A DNA stretch of 64,000 nt from Bacillota bacterium (GTDB taxonomy: Bacteria; Bacillota; Clostridia; Christensenellales; UMGS416), in contig JAEEJN010000078.1 in NCBI GenBank assembly GCA_016281935.1, forward strand, positions 81,059 through 145,058. The letters are read 5' to 3'. The translations under genes were made by a program, and so were the position numbers. Shown here piece after piece: positions 1 to 9,657 of this stretch. How positions within the stretch are numbered: the first letter of the stretch is position 1; each line of letters opens with the position of its first letter. Below the pieces are notes generated by a model. That model made no database searches and had not been told where the DNA came from. It saw nothing but the letters and a program-made list of their open reading frames with translations.

Positions 1-763
1 CATAATTCACGTCGGGACTGTTATGGGAGAAGTGATTCAGTACAAGGACCGTATCACCATCGATCAGTCCTTTTTCCATGAACAGACCTTTGTACTTCAG
101 GACATCTCCGAAACAGAGGTGCGACGTATAGTCCAGACGGTCACGGTTTCCACCCGTACAGTCGAAGCTGACGAAGTCGAACCGCATCCCGCAGTCCATG
201 AGCCAGGATAGAGAGGCTTCCGGCAGAATACCCGTATCATGAAGATACAGGATCGTCTTTTCCCCATCTGAGATCACATAGGAAAAAGGGTTCGGAGTAC
301 CGTGAAGCGATCTAAGCGGTGTCACCCAATACTTCCCTACGGATGCGGTCTCATAGGGAATGAGCGTATGGATCCGCACGTAATCCGAGGTATCCGCTGC
401 ATGCTCCAGAGATCTGAAACCAGGAAGGATGTCCGGCGAGCCGTAGATATCGTAACCCGGATGTCCTTCCGGAACGTGTCCCAGGCCATGATACATATAG
501 TTGAAATCCATGGGATAGAAGTGATCTTCATGTATGTGCGTGAACAGATAATACCGGATGTCGGCATAGTTCAGCCCGTATTTCAGTTCATGCATGAAAG
601 CGTCAGCAGAAAAATCGATATTGAGCGTATCGTCGATCAGAGTCTGTGAACGGGTACGGATGTTGCGTCCTCCGGCCTTTCTTGCGTTTTCACAGTTCTC
701 GCAGTGACAGAACATGGCGGGGATCCCCTCTGCCGCCGCCGTGCCGAGATACTTGATCTTCAT
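1..763 (-). CDS. MBL-fold metallohydrolase, PhnP-like (C-terminus runs off left edge)
   Basis: Not in ORF track because it is open at the window edge. Manual minus-strand translation from ATG at 763: MKIKYLGTAAAEGIPAMFCHCENCENARKAGG...YLFTHIHEDHFYPMDFN... with HxHxDH metal motif; RBS ggagg just upstream. Confidence 0.85.
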   Translation of the reverse strand, partial: MKIKYLGTAAAEGIPAMFCHCENCENARKAGGRNIRTRSQTLIDDTLNIDFSADAFMHELKYGLNYADIRYYLFTHIHEDHFYPMDFNYMYHGLGHVPEGHPGYDIYGSPDILPGFRSLEHAADTSDYVRIHTLIPYETASVGKYWVTPLRSLHGTPNPFSYVISDGEKTILYLHDTGILPEASLSWLMDCGMRFDFVSFDCTGGNRDRLDYTSHLCFGDVLKYKGLFMEKGLIDGDTVLVLNHFSHNSPDVNY

Positions 764-949
764 GGTCCTCCTCCTGTCTGTGTTTTCTGATCTGATTATA
801 GTAAGCCCGCCGTGCCCGGTCAAGCAGAGTCCATGGTCCTCTTGACAACGGAACGAAAACGGGTATCATGATTGACATATCGACGTTTTCCCGTGAATTC
901 AGTCGTAATGGCTTCAAACATAAGACAAACAGGACACAAGGAGCAGTGC

Positions 950-1552
950 ATGAACATCGTATGTCTGGATATGGAAGGCGTTCTGACGCCCGAGATCTGG
1001 ATCGCGTTTTCCGAAGAAAGCGGGATCCCCGAACTGAGACGGACGACCCGGGACGAACCCGATTATGATAAACTCATGAAATGGAGAATCGGGATACTGA
1101 AGAAACACGGTCTTGGCCTGAAGGAAATCCAGGACGTGATTGCAAGGGTAGATCCTCTCCCCGGCGCACGTGAATTTCTGGATGCTCTTCGGGACCGTGT
1201 CCAGGTCCTGATCCTTTCGGATACTTTTGAAGAATTCGCGAAACCGTTGATCCGCAAGCTCGGGATGCCGACGCTGTTCTGCAACTCGTTGGAAGTCGCG
1301 CCGGACGGAGAGATCCTCAGCCACCGTATGCGGATCGCGAATTCCAAACTCACGACCGTACGGGCCCTTCAGAGCATCGGATACGAGACGATAGCTGCAG
1401 GCGACAGTTTCAATGATATCGGCATGATCAAAGCCTCCAAAGCGGGCTTCCTGTTCAGAACAACGGACGCGATCAAGAGAGATTACCCCGAATACCCCGC
1501 CTTCGAGACCTATGATGACCTCTTCGACGCCATCGTGCAGTCTCTGAACTGA
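950..1552 (+). CDS. thrH: ThrH-like bifunctional phosphoserine phosphatase / homoserine phosphotransferase (HAD family)
   Basis: MNIVCLDMEGVLTPEIWIAFSEESGI..., LILSDTFEEF, AAGDSFNDIGM HAD motifs; start at 950 preferred over 872 because of upstream AAGGAG. Confidence 0.85.
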   Translation: MNIVCLDMEGVLTPEIWIAFSEESGIPELRRTTRDEPDYDKLMKWRIGILKKHGLGLKEIQDVIARVDPLPGAREFLDALRDRVQVLILSDTFEEFAKPLIRKLGMPTLFCNSLEVAPDGEILSHRMRIANSKLTTVRALQSIGYETIAAGDSFNDIGMIKASKAGFLFRTTDAIKRDYPEYPAFETYDDLFDAIVQSLN

Positions 1553-1574
1553 CTATACATATTTACAGCAAAGA

Positions 1575-1599
1575 CGCCGGCATAAGCCGGCGCTTTTTC
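1575..1599 (+). terminator. Rho-independent terminator after thrH-like gene
   Basis: cgccgg-cataa-gccggcg stem followed by cttttt. Confidence 0.75.
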
Positions 1600-1615
1600 T
1601 GTCTTACGGATAAGA

Positions 1616-1642
1616 AAAGGACGGGAGAAAACTCCCGTCCTG
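1616..1642 (-). terminator. Rho-independent terminator of the solute-binding protein gene
   Basis: ggacgggag-aaaa-ctcccgtcc; on the minus strand followed by TTTTC. Confidence 0.75.
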
Positions 1643-1662
1643 AAGATATAGGGATCGATATC

Positions 1663-3432
1663 TTACTTGCGGTTCATGACCTCTACGAAACGATCGTAGG
1701 CGGACTGAGAATGCTTGACGTAGTCTTCCACGCCCATGGCCTTCAGTTCGGCAATGTAGGCATCCCAGTCAGCATCGACATCACCGGTACCGGAGACCCA
1801 CTCAACACCGCGGCGGTTGGTGTAGTCGCGGATATCGGACAGGATCTGGTTCACGCGCTCAGCCTCTTCCACGGTGTAGTTCAGGCTGCCGGGGATGTAG
1901 GACTTATCAGCGTAGGGCTTCAGATCGTTGTCGATGTGCTGGACCTTACGGTCGGTGAAGTGCAGATGCAGACGCTCGTCGTAGTACTCACGGGTGCAGC
2001 CGCAGGGGAAGAAGGAAGCGAAGTTGTTGTCGCGGAACATCAGGATCGTCATGCCTTCGGGCACGTCGGTGTTAACCATCAGAGCGCGGCCGTTGTTGCA
2101 GACGGTGCAGGGGATCAGACGGGGGTTCGGGCCGTCGATCGCGCCTTCGATCGTCGTCAGGGACTGATCCGGCTGGAACCAGTAATCCGCATAGCGATCA
2201 GCGATATAGGGCTTCTCGCAGTCGCGGGTGATGACCCAGCGGTAGTTGTAGCCGGGGTACTGCTCAATGCCGAAAACAGGATCTTCGCCGTTCAGGCCTT
2301 TCAGAGGCTGCACGAAGTCATACTCGATCGGGCCGTTGGGGGAAGTGAAGCCGTCGCCGATCTCCCAGATGCCGAAGCAGCCATAGACGTAGGGCTCCTG
2401 GTTGAAGGCAGCGTTGAAGGTATCCCAGTCAGAGGAGAAGCCGAGGGTGGACAGCAGGCCTTCGTCAGCAAGTTTGCGCAGATAACGGACAGCATCCTTA
2501 TAGCGGTCATCCATGCCGGTGAAGTAGACTTTGCCGTTCTCATCCACGTCCAGATAGCTGGCAGACATGTTGATGCCGAAAGCGCCGAAGATGTGCTGCA
2601 GACCAGTGTTGCCGGAGTTGTAGCCGACAAGGTTCAGCAGAGCATACAGAGGAACTTCGTCATTGGCATCGCCGTTGCCGTTGCAGTCGTTCTCTTTGAA
2701 GGCTTTCAGAACAGCCTCGAAATCCTGCAGCGTGGAGGGCATATCCAGACCCAGATCATCCATCCAGGAGTTGTTGATGATGAGCATGTTGCCGCTCTGC
2801 ATCCAGCCGCCTTCGTTCAGACGGGGCAGAGTGTACATGTTGCCGTCAGCGCAGGAAATGTAAGCGCGCAGAGCCGGCTTCTTGTCGAACAGGGCTTGCA
2901 GGTTGGTCATGTAGGCGTCTACATAAGGATCCTGCGGGATGAAGATGTGCTGCTGCATGCCGTACATAGCCTGCATCAGGGGGGACATACCGTCGGAGAT
3001 GACATCGGGATACGTACCGGAAGCAAGGATGATGTTGTACTTCTCGCTGTAGGTCGTGCCGGTGTAGCTCTCGAAATCGATGTGTACGTTGGTGATGGCT
3101 TCCGCCTGCTGAACGATATAAAGCTCATTCAGATCGTCGGGAGCATAGTTGGAACGGCTGCACAGAACGTGGATGGTCTCCATCTCCTTGCAGACCGGCC
3201 AACCGGTAGGATTGAAGTTGCTGTCGCCTTCAGCATCTTCCGTTCCAGTTCCGGCAGGCGTCTCATCGCCTTTGGGTTCGTCAGACTTGGGGGCTTCCGT
3301 GGCCTTCGCAGGCTCATTGGAGCCGCCCTGCTGGGACGGAGTGTCCGAGCCGGCCGGTGTGGACTGGCAGGCAGTCAGGCAGATCGTCAGAAGCATGAGA
3401 ACCGCCAGAATCAAAGCAAGTTTTTTGTTCAT
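1663..3432 (-). CDS. ABC transporter extracellular solute-binding lipoprotein (sugar-type)
   Basis: Signal peptide with lipobox MNKKLALILAVLMLLTICLTACQ, acidic low-complexity linker, solute-binding fold; start at 3432 with AGGAG-like RBS. Confidence 0.85.
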   Translation of the reverse strand: MNKKLALILAVLMLLTICLTACQSTPAGSDTPSQQGGSNEPAKATEAPKSDEPKGDETPAGTGTEDAEGDSNFNPTGWPVCKEMETIHVLCSRSNYAPDDLNELYIVQQAEAITNVHIDFESYTGTTYSEKYNIILASGTYPDVISDGMSPLMQAMYGMQQHIFIPQDPYVDAYMTNLQALFDKKPALRAYISCADGNMYTLPRLNEGGWMQSGNMLIINNSWMDDLGLDMPSTLQDFEAVLKAFKENDCNGNGDANDEVPLYALLNLVGYNSGNTGLQHIFGAFGINMSASYLDVDENGKVYFTGMDDRYKDAVRYLRKLADEGLLSTLGFSSDWDTFNAAFNQEPYVYGCFGIWEIGDGFTSPNGPIEYDFVQPLKGLNGEDPVFGIEQYPGYNYRWVITRDCEKPYIADRYADYWFQPDQSLTTIEGAIDGPNPRLIPCTVCNNGRALMVNTDVPEGMTILMFRDNNFASFFPCGCTREYYDERLHLHFTDRKVQHIDNDLKPYADKSYIPGSLNYTVEEAERVNQILSDIRDYTNRRGVEWVSGTGDVDADWDAYIAELKAMGVEDYVKHSQSAYDRFVEVMNRK

Positions 3433-3968
3433 ACTTTTCTCCTTTTCCTTTCCTATGATAGATACAAGATCCCCTTGATCTTCTATTCTATTATAGGATG
3501 AACAGACAAATAAATCCCGAATGATGCGGTTTCGGATGCATGTATCCAAGCCCATCGGTCATGTATTTACTCTTTTGTATTCCGATAACGCACTTTGACT
3601 CTTTCATGATTTCGTAATCTCATATGCCTTCCGAAAAATAACGGAATCCCGGAACCGTATCGTCTTCTGACAGCCTCGATCTCGTCATCCATTTCTATAA
3701 TCACGTATGTTATTATGTAATTTCCCAATATAGTACGTAAATGTTCGCGGAATGTGGCAGAATATTGTCATGAACATGGATATTTGCCGACATCAACATG
3801 ATTTTTCCTAACATTTTCCTGTTCAAGCCATTCAAAGTATAATCTGAGGAACGGATAAAACGTCATCGTTTCAGGTGTGATCGGAAAGTGAAATCCGCCG
3901 ATTCAGGCAGGAATCCGTGCCGTTCAGGTCGTAAATAGCAGAAGAATCCGGAAACGAGGAGGAACAGG

Positions 3969-4760
3969 ATGAGAAGACACGCTGCAGCGCTGCCCGCAGA
4001 ATTCCAGCCGCCCGAGATCCGGCCTTTTCTGAAAGGCGCGGACATATATGACAGCAGCTGTTCACCGGAAGCATCCGTCTACTTTCTGGATCAGGGAGAC
4101 GGCCTGTACCTGAAGATCTCTCAGGCAGGAACGCTCTTCAGGGAAGCCGAGATGACAGCCTACTTCAGCCGTCTGGGTCTTTCCGCGCAGGTCCTGCATT
4201 ACGGGACTCACGAAGGCAGTGATTATCTGATCACGGCAAGGATCCCGGGAGAAGACTGTACGGACCGGCACTGTCTGGACGATCCGAAAAAGCTGTGTGA
4301 CACCACCGCCTCTTTGCTTCGGGCGCTCCATGAGACAGACGGTTCTCTGTGTCCCGTACAGGACAGGCTCGAGAGTTATTCGGAATCCGTCCGCAGGGGA
4401 CTTGCCGGCAGGCACTGCGAATCGGATCTGTTCGCTGGTCTATGGGAATTCGGCTCCCTGCAGGAAACGAGAGTTGTCGCGGAAGAAGGACTTCGTAATC
4501 TTCGAAAAGACGCACTGATCCACGGGGATTACTGTCTCCCCAACATCATCCTGAACGGATGGGATCTTTCCGGGTATATCGATCTGGGAAACGGGGGCAT
4601 CGCCGACAGCCACATCGATATCCTTTGGGGGATATGGACGCTCAATTACAATCTTGGCACAGTGGAATACTCAGACCGTTTCATGGATGCCTACGGGCGG
4701 GACCGGATCGATCCCGACAGGCTCAGGATGATCGCGGCAATGGAAATGATCGGCATATAA
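3969..4760 (+). CDS. APH(3')-like aminoglycoside phosphotransferase / kinase
   Basis: LIHGDYCLPNIILNGWDLSGYIDLGNGGIADSHIDI = HGDxxxxN catalytic loop and IDLG metal motif of the APH fold; RBS gaggaggaacagg. Confidence 0.75.
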   Translation: MRRHAAALPAEFQPPEIRPFLKGADIYDSSCSPEASVYFLDQGDGLYLKISQAGTLFREAEMTAYFSRLGLSAQVLHYGTHEGSDYLITARIPGEDCTDRHCLDDPKKLCDTTASLLRALHETDGSLCPVQDRLESYSESVRRGLAGRHCESDLFAGLWEFGSLQETRVVAEEGLRNLRKDALIHGDYCLPNIILNGWDLSGYIDLGNGGIADSHIDILWGIWTLNYNLGTVEYSDRFMDAYGRDRIDPDRLRMIAAMEMIGI

Positions 4761-4803
4761 GAACCGAAACTGATTCACAAAACGCTATGACAGGAGGAAA
4801 CCT

Positions 4804-5709
4804 ATGGCTGACAATCTGAATGAACACTTCATCGATTACAGAACTCTGACTTCCGAAGAACTGAAAGCAGACCGTGATTCCAGATGGGCAAGGATGAAGC
4901 ATGAACTTGCCGGGGAAGGGATCCGACCTCAGAAGATCTGGGGTGAAAGTGTTCCCGGCTTCGATCCCGCTCTCGGTCAGGACGAGCCTGCTCTCTACGT
5001 GCTGCCCATCCATCCTGGACGCGGATTGTTCATCGTCTGCGCGGGAGGCGGCTTCGTCCATAAATCTCCCAACGAATCCAGAGCCGTAGCCGAGTTCTTC
5101 CACCGGGCGGGACTGAACGCCGCGATCCTCGATTACAGGGTCCGGCCCTACGATCCGCAGACGTGCGCAGTAGCCGACGGTCTCCGCGCTGTCCGGTACG
5201 TCCGTGCTCACGCGGAAGAATGGGGGATCCCTGCAGACAGGATCGCCATAGGCGGATTCTCGGCAGGCGGCATGCTCTCGGGAGGAACGGCAACCCGGTA
5301 TGATGCGGGAGATCCAGCATCGGATGATCCCGTCGCACGCTGCTCGTCAAGACCTGACGCCGTGCTTCTTCTGTACGGAGCTTTCCCCATGCGCGTGCCT
5401 CAGGCCGGAGCCGGAGGCTACGACATCGAGGCGACCCGCAAAGCGTCCGCGGTATGGCCTGCGGCGAATCTCCGTCCGGACAGTCCGCCCTTTTTCCTCT
5501 TCCAGACCCACCGGGACGATCCTCACGGAACGCTCGAATATGCCAAGGCATGCGCCGACCGGGGCATCGAATTCGAGATCCACGCTTTCAGGGAAGGCCC
5601 TCACGGAGGCGGTCTGTATGACGGAGCAGATGAGACGACGCCTCTTCAGCCCCACACAGCACGCTGGGCTGTACTGGCACAGGAGTGGCTCGAAGGCTAC
5701 GGTTTCTGA
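4804..5709 (+). CDS. alpha/beta hydrolase (acetylesterase-like)
   Basis: CAGGGFVHKS oxyanion-type motif, IGGFSAGGM nucleophile elbow, C-terminal catalytic His region GPHGG. Confidence 0.8.
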   Translation: MADNLNEHFIDYRTLTSEELKADRDSRWARMKHELAGEGIRPQKIWGESVPGFDPALGQDEPALYVLPIHPGRGLFIVCAGGGFVHKSPNESRAVAEFFHRAGLNAAILDYRVRPYDPQTCAVADGLRAVRYVRAHAEEWGIPADRIAIGGFSAGGMLSGGTATRYDAGDPASDDPVARCSSRPDAVLLLYGAFPMRVPQAGAGGYDIEATRKASAVWPAANLRPDSPPFFLFQTHRDDPHGTLEYAKACADRGIEFEIHAFREGPHGGGLYDGADETTPLQPHTARWAVLAQEWLEGYGF

Positions 5710-5775
5710 TTTCTGCAAGGATATGCCGGATTGATTTCCCGGTCTGTCACGTTATATCCACCAGAGCTCCCAGTC

Positions 5776-5804
5776 TTGAACTCGGGGCTCCGGTTTGCTA
5801 TAAT
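5776..5804 (+). promoter_or_regulatory. SigA-type promoter for ABC exporter pair
   Basis: TTGAAC (5776-5781) - 17 nt - TATAAT (5799-5804). Confidence 0.7.
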
Positions 5805-5860
5805 CGCCATTGTTTGCCAGTCGACAAATTCCCACCGAAACAACCACTCGGAGAGTCAAT

Positions 5861-7690
5861 ATGGAATCCCAGGAACAGAAAACAACCCTTCCCTTCTTTG
5901 GCATCCCCAAAGTCCTGCCTTATGCCAAACGTTACCGCTGGATGATCGTCCTCATGGTCTTCCTGGGGCTTCTTTCGAGCCTCGTGGATTCGATCTACCC
6001 GCTGTTCAACCGGCATATCATCAATCACAACCTGGCAGAACACACCGCAGATTCCCTTTGGATCGTCGGGATCCTGTATTTCCTGGTCCTCGTTTTCCAG
6101 GTCCTTAACAATTATTACTCCTGCTATATGTGCTCCCGAATGGAACTGTGGGTGAACAGAGATCTGCGGAACGCCGCTTTCAATCATCTACAGACGCTGA
6201 CTTTCGACTATTTCAACCGGAATTCGGTCGGCTATATCCATGCACGCGTCATGAGTGATTCCGGCCGCGTCGGTGAGCTCTTCTCCTGGAGGCTCATGGA
6301 TTTCGTATGGAGCGCCAGCTACGTCATCTGTGTCATCATCGTCATGTGCGTCACGAATCTGAAGCTTGCGCTCCTCATCCTTGCGCTCTTTCCCGTGGCG
6401 ATTGTCGCGGTCACCTTCTTCCGTCGCCGTCTGATCCGTCAAAACCGCCGTGTACGCGAACTGAACTCGATCATCACCGGTGACTTCAACGAAGGCATTA
6501 CCGGCGTGCGCGCCATCAAGACGCTTGCGATCGAAGACCGTATGAACGAAGATTTCCGTACCGACACCGCCACAATGAAGCGGGAATCCATAGGGGCCGC
6601 AAGGACCTCCGCCCTGATCGGTTCCGGTGTCTCCTTCCTTTCAGCCGTTTCTCTGGCCCTGGTCCTCTGGAAAGGCGGAAGCCTGACCATGGAAAAAATC
6701 ATGGAACTTGGAACGCTATCCGTTTTCATGACATACGCCATTTCCATCATGGATCCGCTGCAGAACTGCATCAACGTCGTCAACGCCCTGACGACGATCC
6801 AGGTCAATATCGAACGTTTCAGCCGGCTCATGGAGACGGAATCCTCCGTCATGGACAGTCCCGAAGTCGTGGAAAAATACGGGGATACTTTCAGCCCCAA
6901 AAAGGAGAACTGGGAAGAACTGCACGGACGCGTGGAATTCCGCGACGTGACGTTCCAGTATCCGGACGGGGACGAGCCCGTACTCGAGCATTTCAATCTG
7001 ACGGTGGAGGAAGGCGCTTCCATCGCCATCGTCGGCGAAACGGGCGCCGGGAAATCCACGCTCGTCAATCTGGTCTGCAGATTCTATGAACCCACGGAAG
7101 GACAGGTCCTGATCGACGGACGGGACGCGAGAGAACGCTCCCAGCTCTGGCTGCACAGCCACATCGGATACGTTCTCCAGACGCCGCACCTCTTTTCAGG
7201 TTCCGTGAGAGAGAACCTTCGGTACGGACGTCCCGACGCAACGGACGAAGAGATCTGGAACGCTCTGCGCCTCGTTTCCGCCGATCACGTCGTGGAACGC
7301 ATGGACGCGGGACTGGACAGTGACGTAGGCGAAGGCGGAAGCATGCTCTCGTCCGGAGAGCGCCAGCTCCTGTCGTTTGCCCGTGCCATCCTCGCAGATC
7401 CCCGCATCCTCGTTCTGGATGAAGCGACATCATCTGTAGACACCCTCACGGAAAAGATGATCCAGCAGGCCATCGAGACCGTAACGGCCGGACGCACCTC
7501 CTTCATGATCGCCCACCGTCTGTCCACGATCGTGGACGCGGACACGATCCTTGCCGTCAGAGACGGAAAGATCGTGGAACAGGGCAATCACAGGGAACTC
7601 ATGGACAAAAAAGGTTACTACTGGGAACTCTTTACCAGGCAGTACGCTGACATGGCGGTCGATCTGGCCATGTCCGGAGAGGAGGCGTAA
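5861..7690 (+). CDS. ABC transporter, fused permease/ATPase (heterodimeric exporter subunit A)
   Basis: TM domain plus GETGAGKST Walker A, LSSGERQ signature, LVLDEATSSVD Walker B. Confidence 0.92.
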   Translation: MESQEQKTTLPFFGIPKVLPYAKRYRWMIVLMVFLGLLSSLVDSIYPLFNRHIINHNLAEHTADSLWIVGILYFLVLVFQVLNNYYSCYMCSRMELWVNRDLRNAAFNHLQTLTFDYFNRNSVGYIHARVMSDSGRVGELFSWRLMDFVWSASYVICVIIVMCVTNLKLALLILALFPVAIVAVTFFRRRLIRQNRRVRELNSIITGDFNEGITGVRAIKTLAIEDRMNEDFRTDTATMKRESIGAARTSALIGSGVSFLSAVSLALVLWKGGSLTMEKIMELGTLSVFMTYAISIMDPLQNCINVVNALTTIQVNIERFSRLMETESSVMDSPEVVEKYGDTFSPKKENWEELHGRVEFRDVTFQYPDGDEPVLEHFNLTVEEGASIAIVGETGAGKSTLVNLVCRFYEPTEGQVLIDGRDARERSQLWLHSHIGYVLQTPHLFSGSVRENLRYGRPDATDEEIWNALRLVSADHVVERMDAGLDSDVGEGGSMLSSGERQLLSFARAILADPRILVLDEATSSVDTLTEKMIQQAIETVTAGRTSFMIAHRLSTIVDADTILAVRDGKIVEQGNHRELMDKKGYYWELFTRQYADMAVDLAMSGEEA

Positions 7691-7695
7691 CGAAG

Positions 7696-9528
7696 ATGAA
7701 GCAGAACGAACTGTATCCCAATCACGCCAGCCTTCTGCTCGCTCTGGTCCGCGGCTCCAAGCGTTTCTTTATAGCGAGCATCCTGTTTGCATGGTGCACG
7801 ACCCTCCTGGACCTGATCAACCCCAGGATCATTTCCTATACTGTAGATTCCGTGATCGGAGACGCCGCACCGGACCTGCCGTTCTATATCCGGCCGATTC
7901 TTGACTTTCTGGGAGGCACAAAGACCTTCCGTGCCCATATCGGGTATATCGGCCTCATCATCATCGCCGTTGCGGTCCTTGCTCTCCTTTCGCGTTATGT
8001 CTTCCGGATGATGAACGCCCGGGGCCAGGAAGTGCTGCTGAAGTCCACGAGAGACCTTCTCTATCAGCACATCCTTTCTCTGCCCTTCTCCTGGTTCAAC
8101 CAGAACCATACGGGCGATATCATCCAGCGCTGCACCAGCGACGTTGACATGATCAGAGCCTTCCTGTCCGAACAGCTGACCGCGCTCGTGCGTATGGCCG
8201 TCCAGATCCTTCTGAGCCTTCTGTTCATGATCAGCATCTCCCCCAAAATGACACTGTTCGTGGCTCTGTTCATCCCCGTGATCGTCGCCTCCTCCTATTT
8301 CTTCCATACGAGGATCGAAAAGAGCTTCCGAAAAGTAGATGAAACGGAAGGGGAGCTCTCGGCTGTCGCACAGGAGAACCTGACAGGCGTACGTGTTGTA
8401 AGGGCTTTCGGAAGAGAGACCTACGAACGGGAACGTTTTGAAAAAAAGAATGAGGAGTATACAGGCCTCTGGGATTATCTCATGCGTCTGCTTTCAGCCT
8501 TCTGGGCCACCGGCGATGCGATCTCCGGCCTGCAGATGCTGATGGTCCTGATGACGGGAGCCCACTTCTGTCTCAACGGGGAGATCAGCATCGGGAACTT
8601 CATCGCCTTCCTGTCCTACAGCGCCATGCTCATGGGGCCGGTCCGCCAGCTGGGCCGCGTCATCTCAGGCATGAGCCGCGCAGGCGTGTCCATAGACCGT
8701 ATCCGCTATATCCTCAACTCCGCATCCGAACAGGAGATTCCGGGAGCCGAGGAAGCGGATCTTGCGGGCGATATCGTATTCGATCACGTGACCTTCCGCT
8801 ATGGCCAGGAAGAGGACGCCCCGATCCTGGACGACGTCTCCTTTACTCTGCGGGAAGGCAAGGTAACAGGTATCCTCGGCAGCACGGGAAGCGGCAAAAG
8901 CACGCTCATGTATCTGTTGTGCCGTCTGTACGATCTTCCCGAAGGCGGAGGACGCATCACGATCGGCGGCCGTGATCTGAAAACAGTGACCCGAAGAAGC
9001 GTCCGTGAACAGATCGGATTCGTTCTGCAGGAACCCTTCCTTTTCTCCAAGACTCTTGGTGAAAACATCGCAATCACGAACAAGGACGCGAGCGAAGAAG
9101 AGATCCGGGACGCTACCCGAACAGCCGCACTGGACGAAACGGTCATGCACTTTACGAAAGGATATGAGACTTTCGTCGGCGAACGCGGCGTCACGCTTTC
9201 CGGCGGCCAGAAGCAGCGCACAGCCATAGCACAGACGATCCTGAGGAATACCCCCATCACGATCCTGGACGACAGTCTTTCCGCCGTAGATGCCGAGACG
9301 GATTCCCGTATCCGCCGAGAACTCAACCGGCGCGAGACAAACTCCACCCGCATCCTGATCTCTCACAGGATCACGACTCTGATGCAGGCAGATCACATCA
9401 TCGTCCTGGACAAGGGACGCGTTGTGGAAGAGGGCTCCCACGACGAACTGTATGCTCTCGGCGGGCTGTACAGGCGAATCTGCGACATGCAGTCACCCGA
9501 AGGGGCTCTGCGGTCCGCCCACGTCTGA
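7696..9528 (+). CDS. ABC transporter, fused permease/ATPase (heterodimeric exporter subunit B)
   Basis: GSTGSGKST Walker A, LSGGQKQR signature, TILDDSLSAVD Walker B; 5 nt after upstream subunit. Confidence 0.92.
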   Translation: MKQNELYPNHASLLLALVRGSKRFFIASILFAWCTTLLDLINPRIISYTVDSVIGDAAPDLPFYIRPILDFLGGTKTFRAHIGYIGLIIIAVAVLALLSRYVFRMMNARGQEVLLKSTRDLLYQHILSLPFSWFNQNHTGDIIQRCTSDVDMIRAFLSEQLTALVRMAVQILLSLLFMISISPKMTLFVALFIPVIVASSYFFHTRIEKSFRKVDETEGELSAVAQENLTGVRVVRAFGRETYERERFEKKNEEYTGLWDYLMRLLSAFWATGDAISGLQMLMVLMTGAHFCLNGEISIGNFIAFLSYSAMLMGPVRQLGRVISGMSRAGVSIDRIRYILNSASEQEIPGAEEADLAGDIVFDHVTFRYGQEEDAPILDDVSFTLREGKVTGILGSTGSGKSTLMYLLCRLYDLPEGGGRITIGGRDLKTVTRRSVREQIGFVLQEPFLFSKTLGENIAITNKDASEEEIRDATRTAALDETVMHFTKGYETFVGERGVTLSGGQKQRTAIAQTILRNTPITILDDSLSAVDAETDSRIRRELNRRETNSTRILISHRITTLMQADHIIVLDKGRVVEEGSHDELYALGGLYRRICDMQSPEGALRSAHV

Positions 9529-9534
9529 TCATCA

Positions 9535-9565
9535 CCGGCTCCGGTTCATTCCGGAGCCGGTTTTC
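9535..9565 (+). terminator. Rho-independent terminator
   Basis: ccggctccgg-ttcatt-ccggagccgg followed by TTTT. Confidence 0.8.
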
Positions 9566-9588
9566 TGACTGTGGGAGAGATTCGTTAC

Positions 9589-9618
9589 TTGACGCTCCCT
9601 TCGTTCTGAGAATACAAT
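9589..9618 (+). promoter_or_regulatory. SigA-type promoter
   Basis: TTGACG - 18 nt - TACAAT upstream of the gene at 9658. Confidence 0.65.
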
Positions 9619-9657
9619 GAATTCAAAGAATCCATCTTGCAAAAAGGAGACAGTTTC

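Noticed and set aside
1711-3501. 596-aa plus-strand ORF opposite the solute-binding protein
   Set aside because: Composition (Val/Ala/Ile/Gly-rich) is the complement of a biased coding frame; the minus strand encodes a lipoprotein with signal peptide and RBS.
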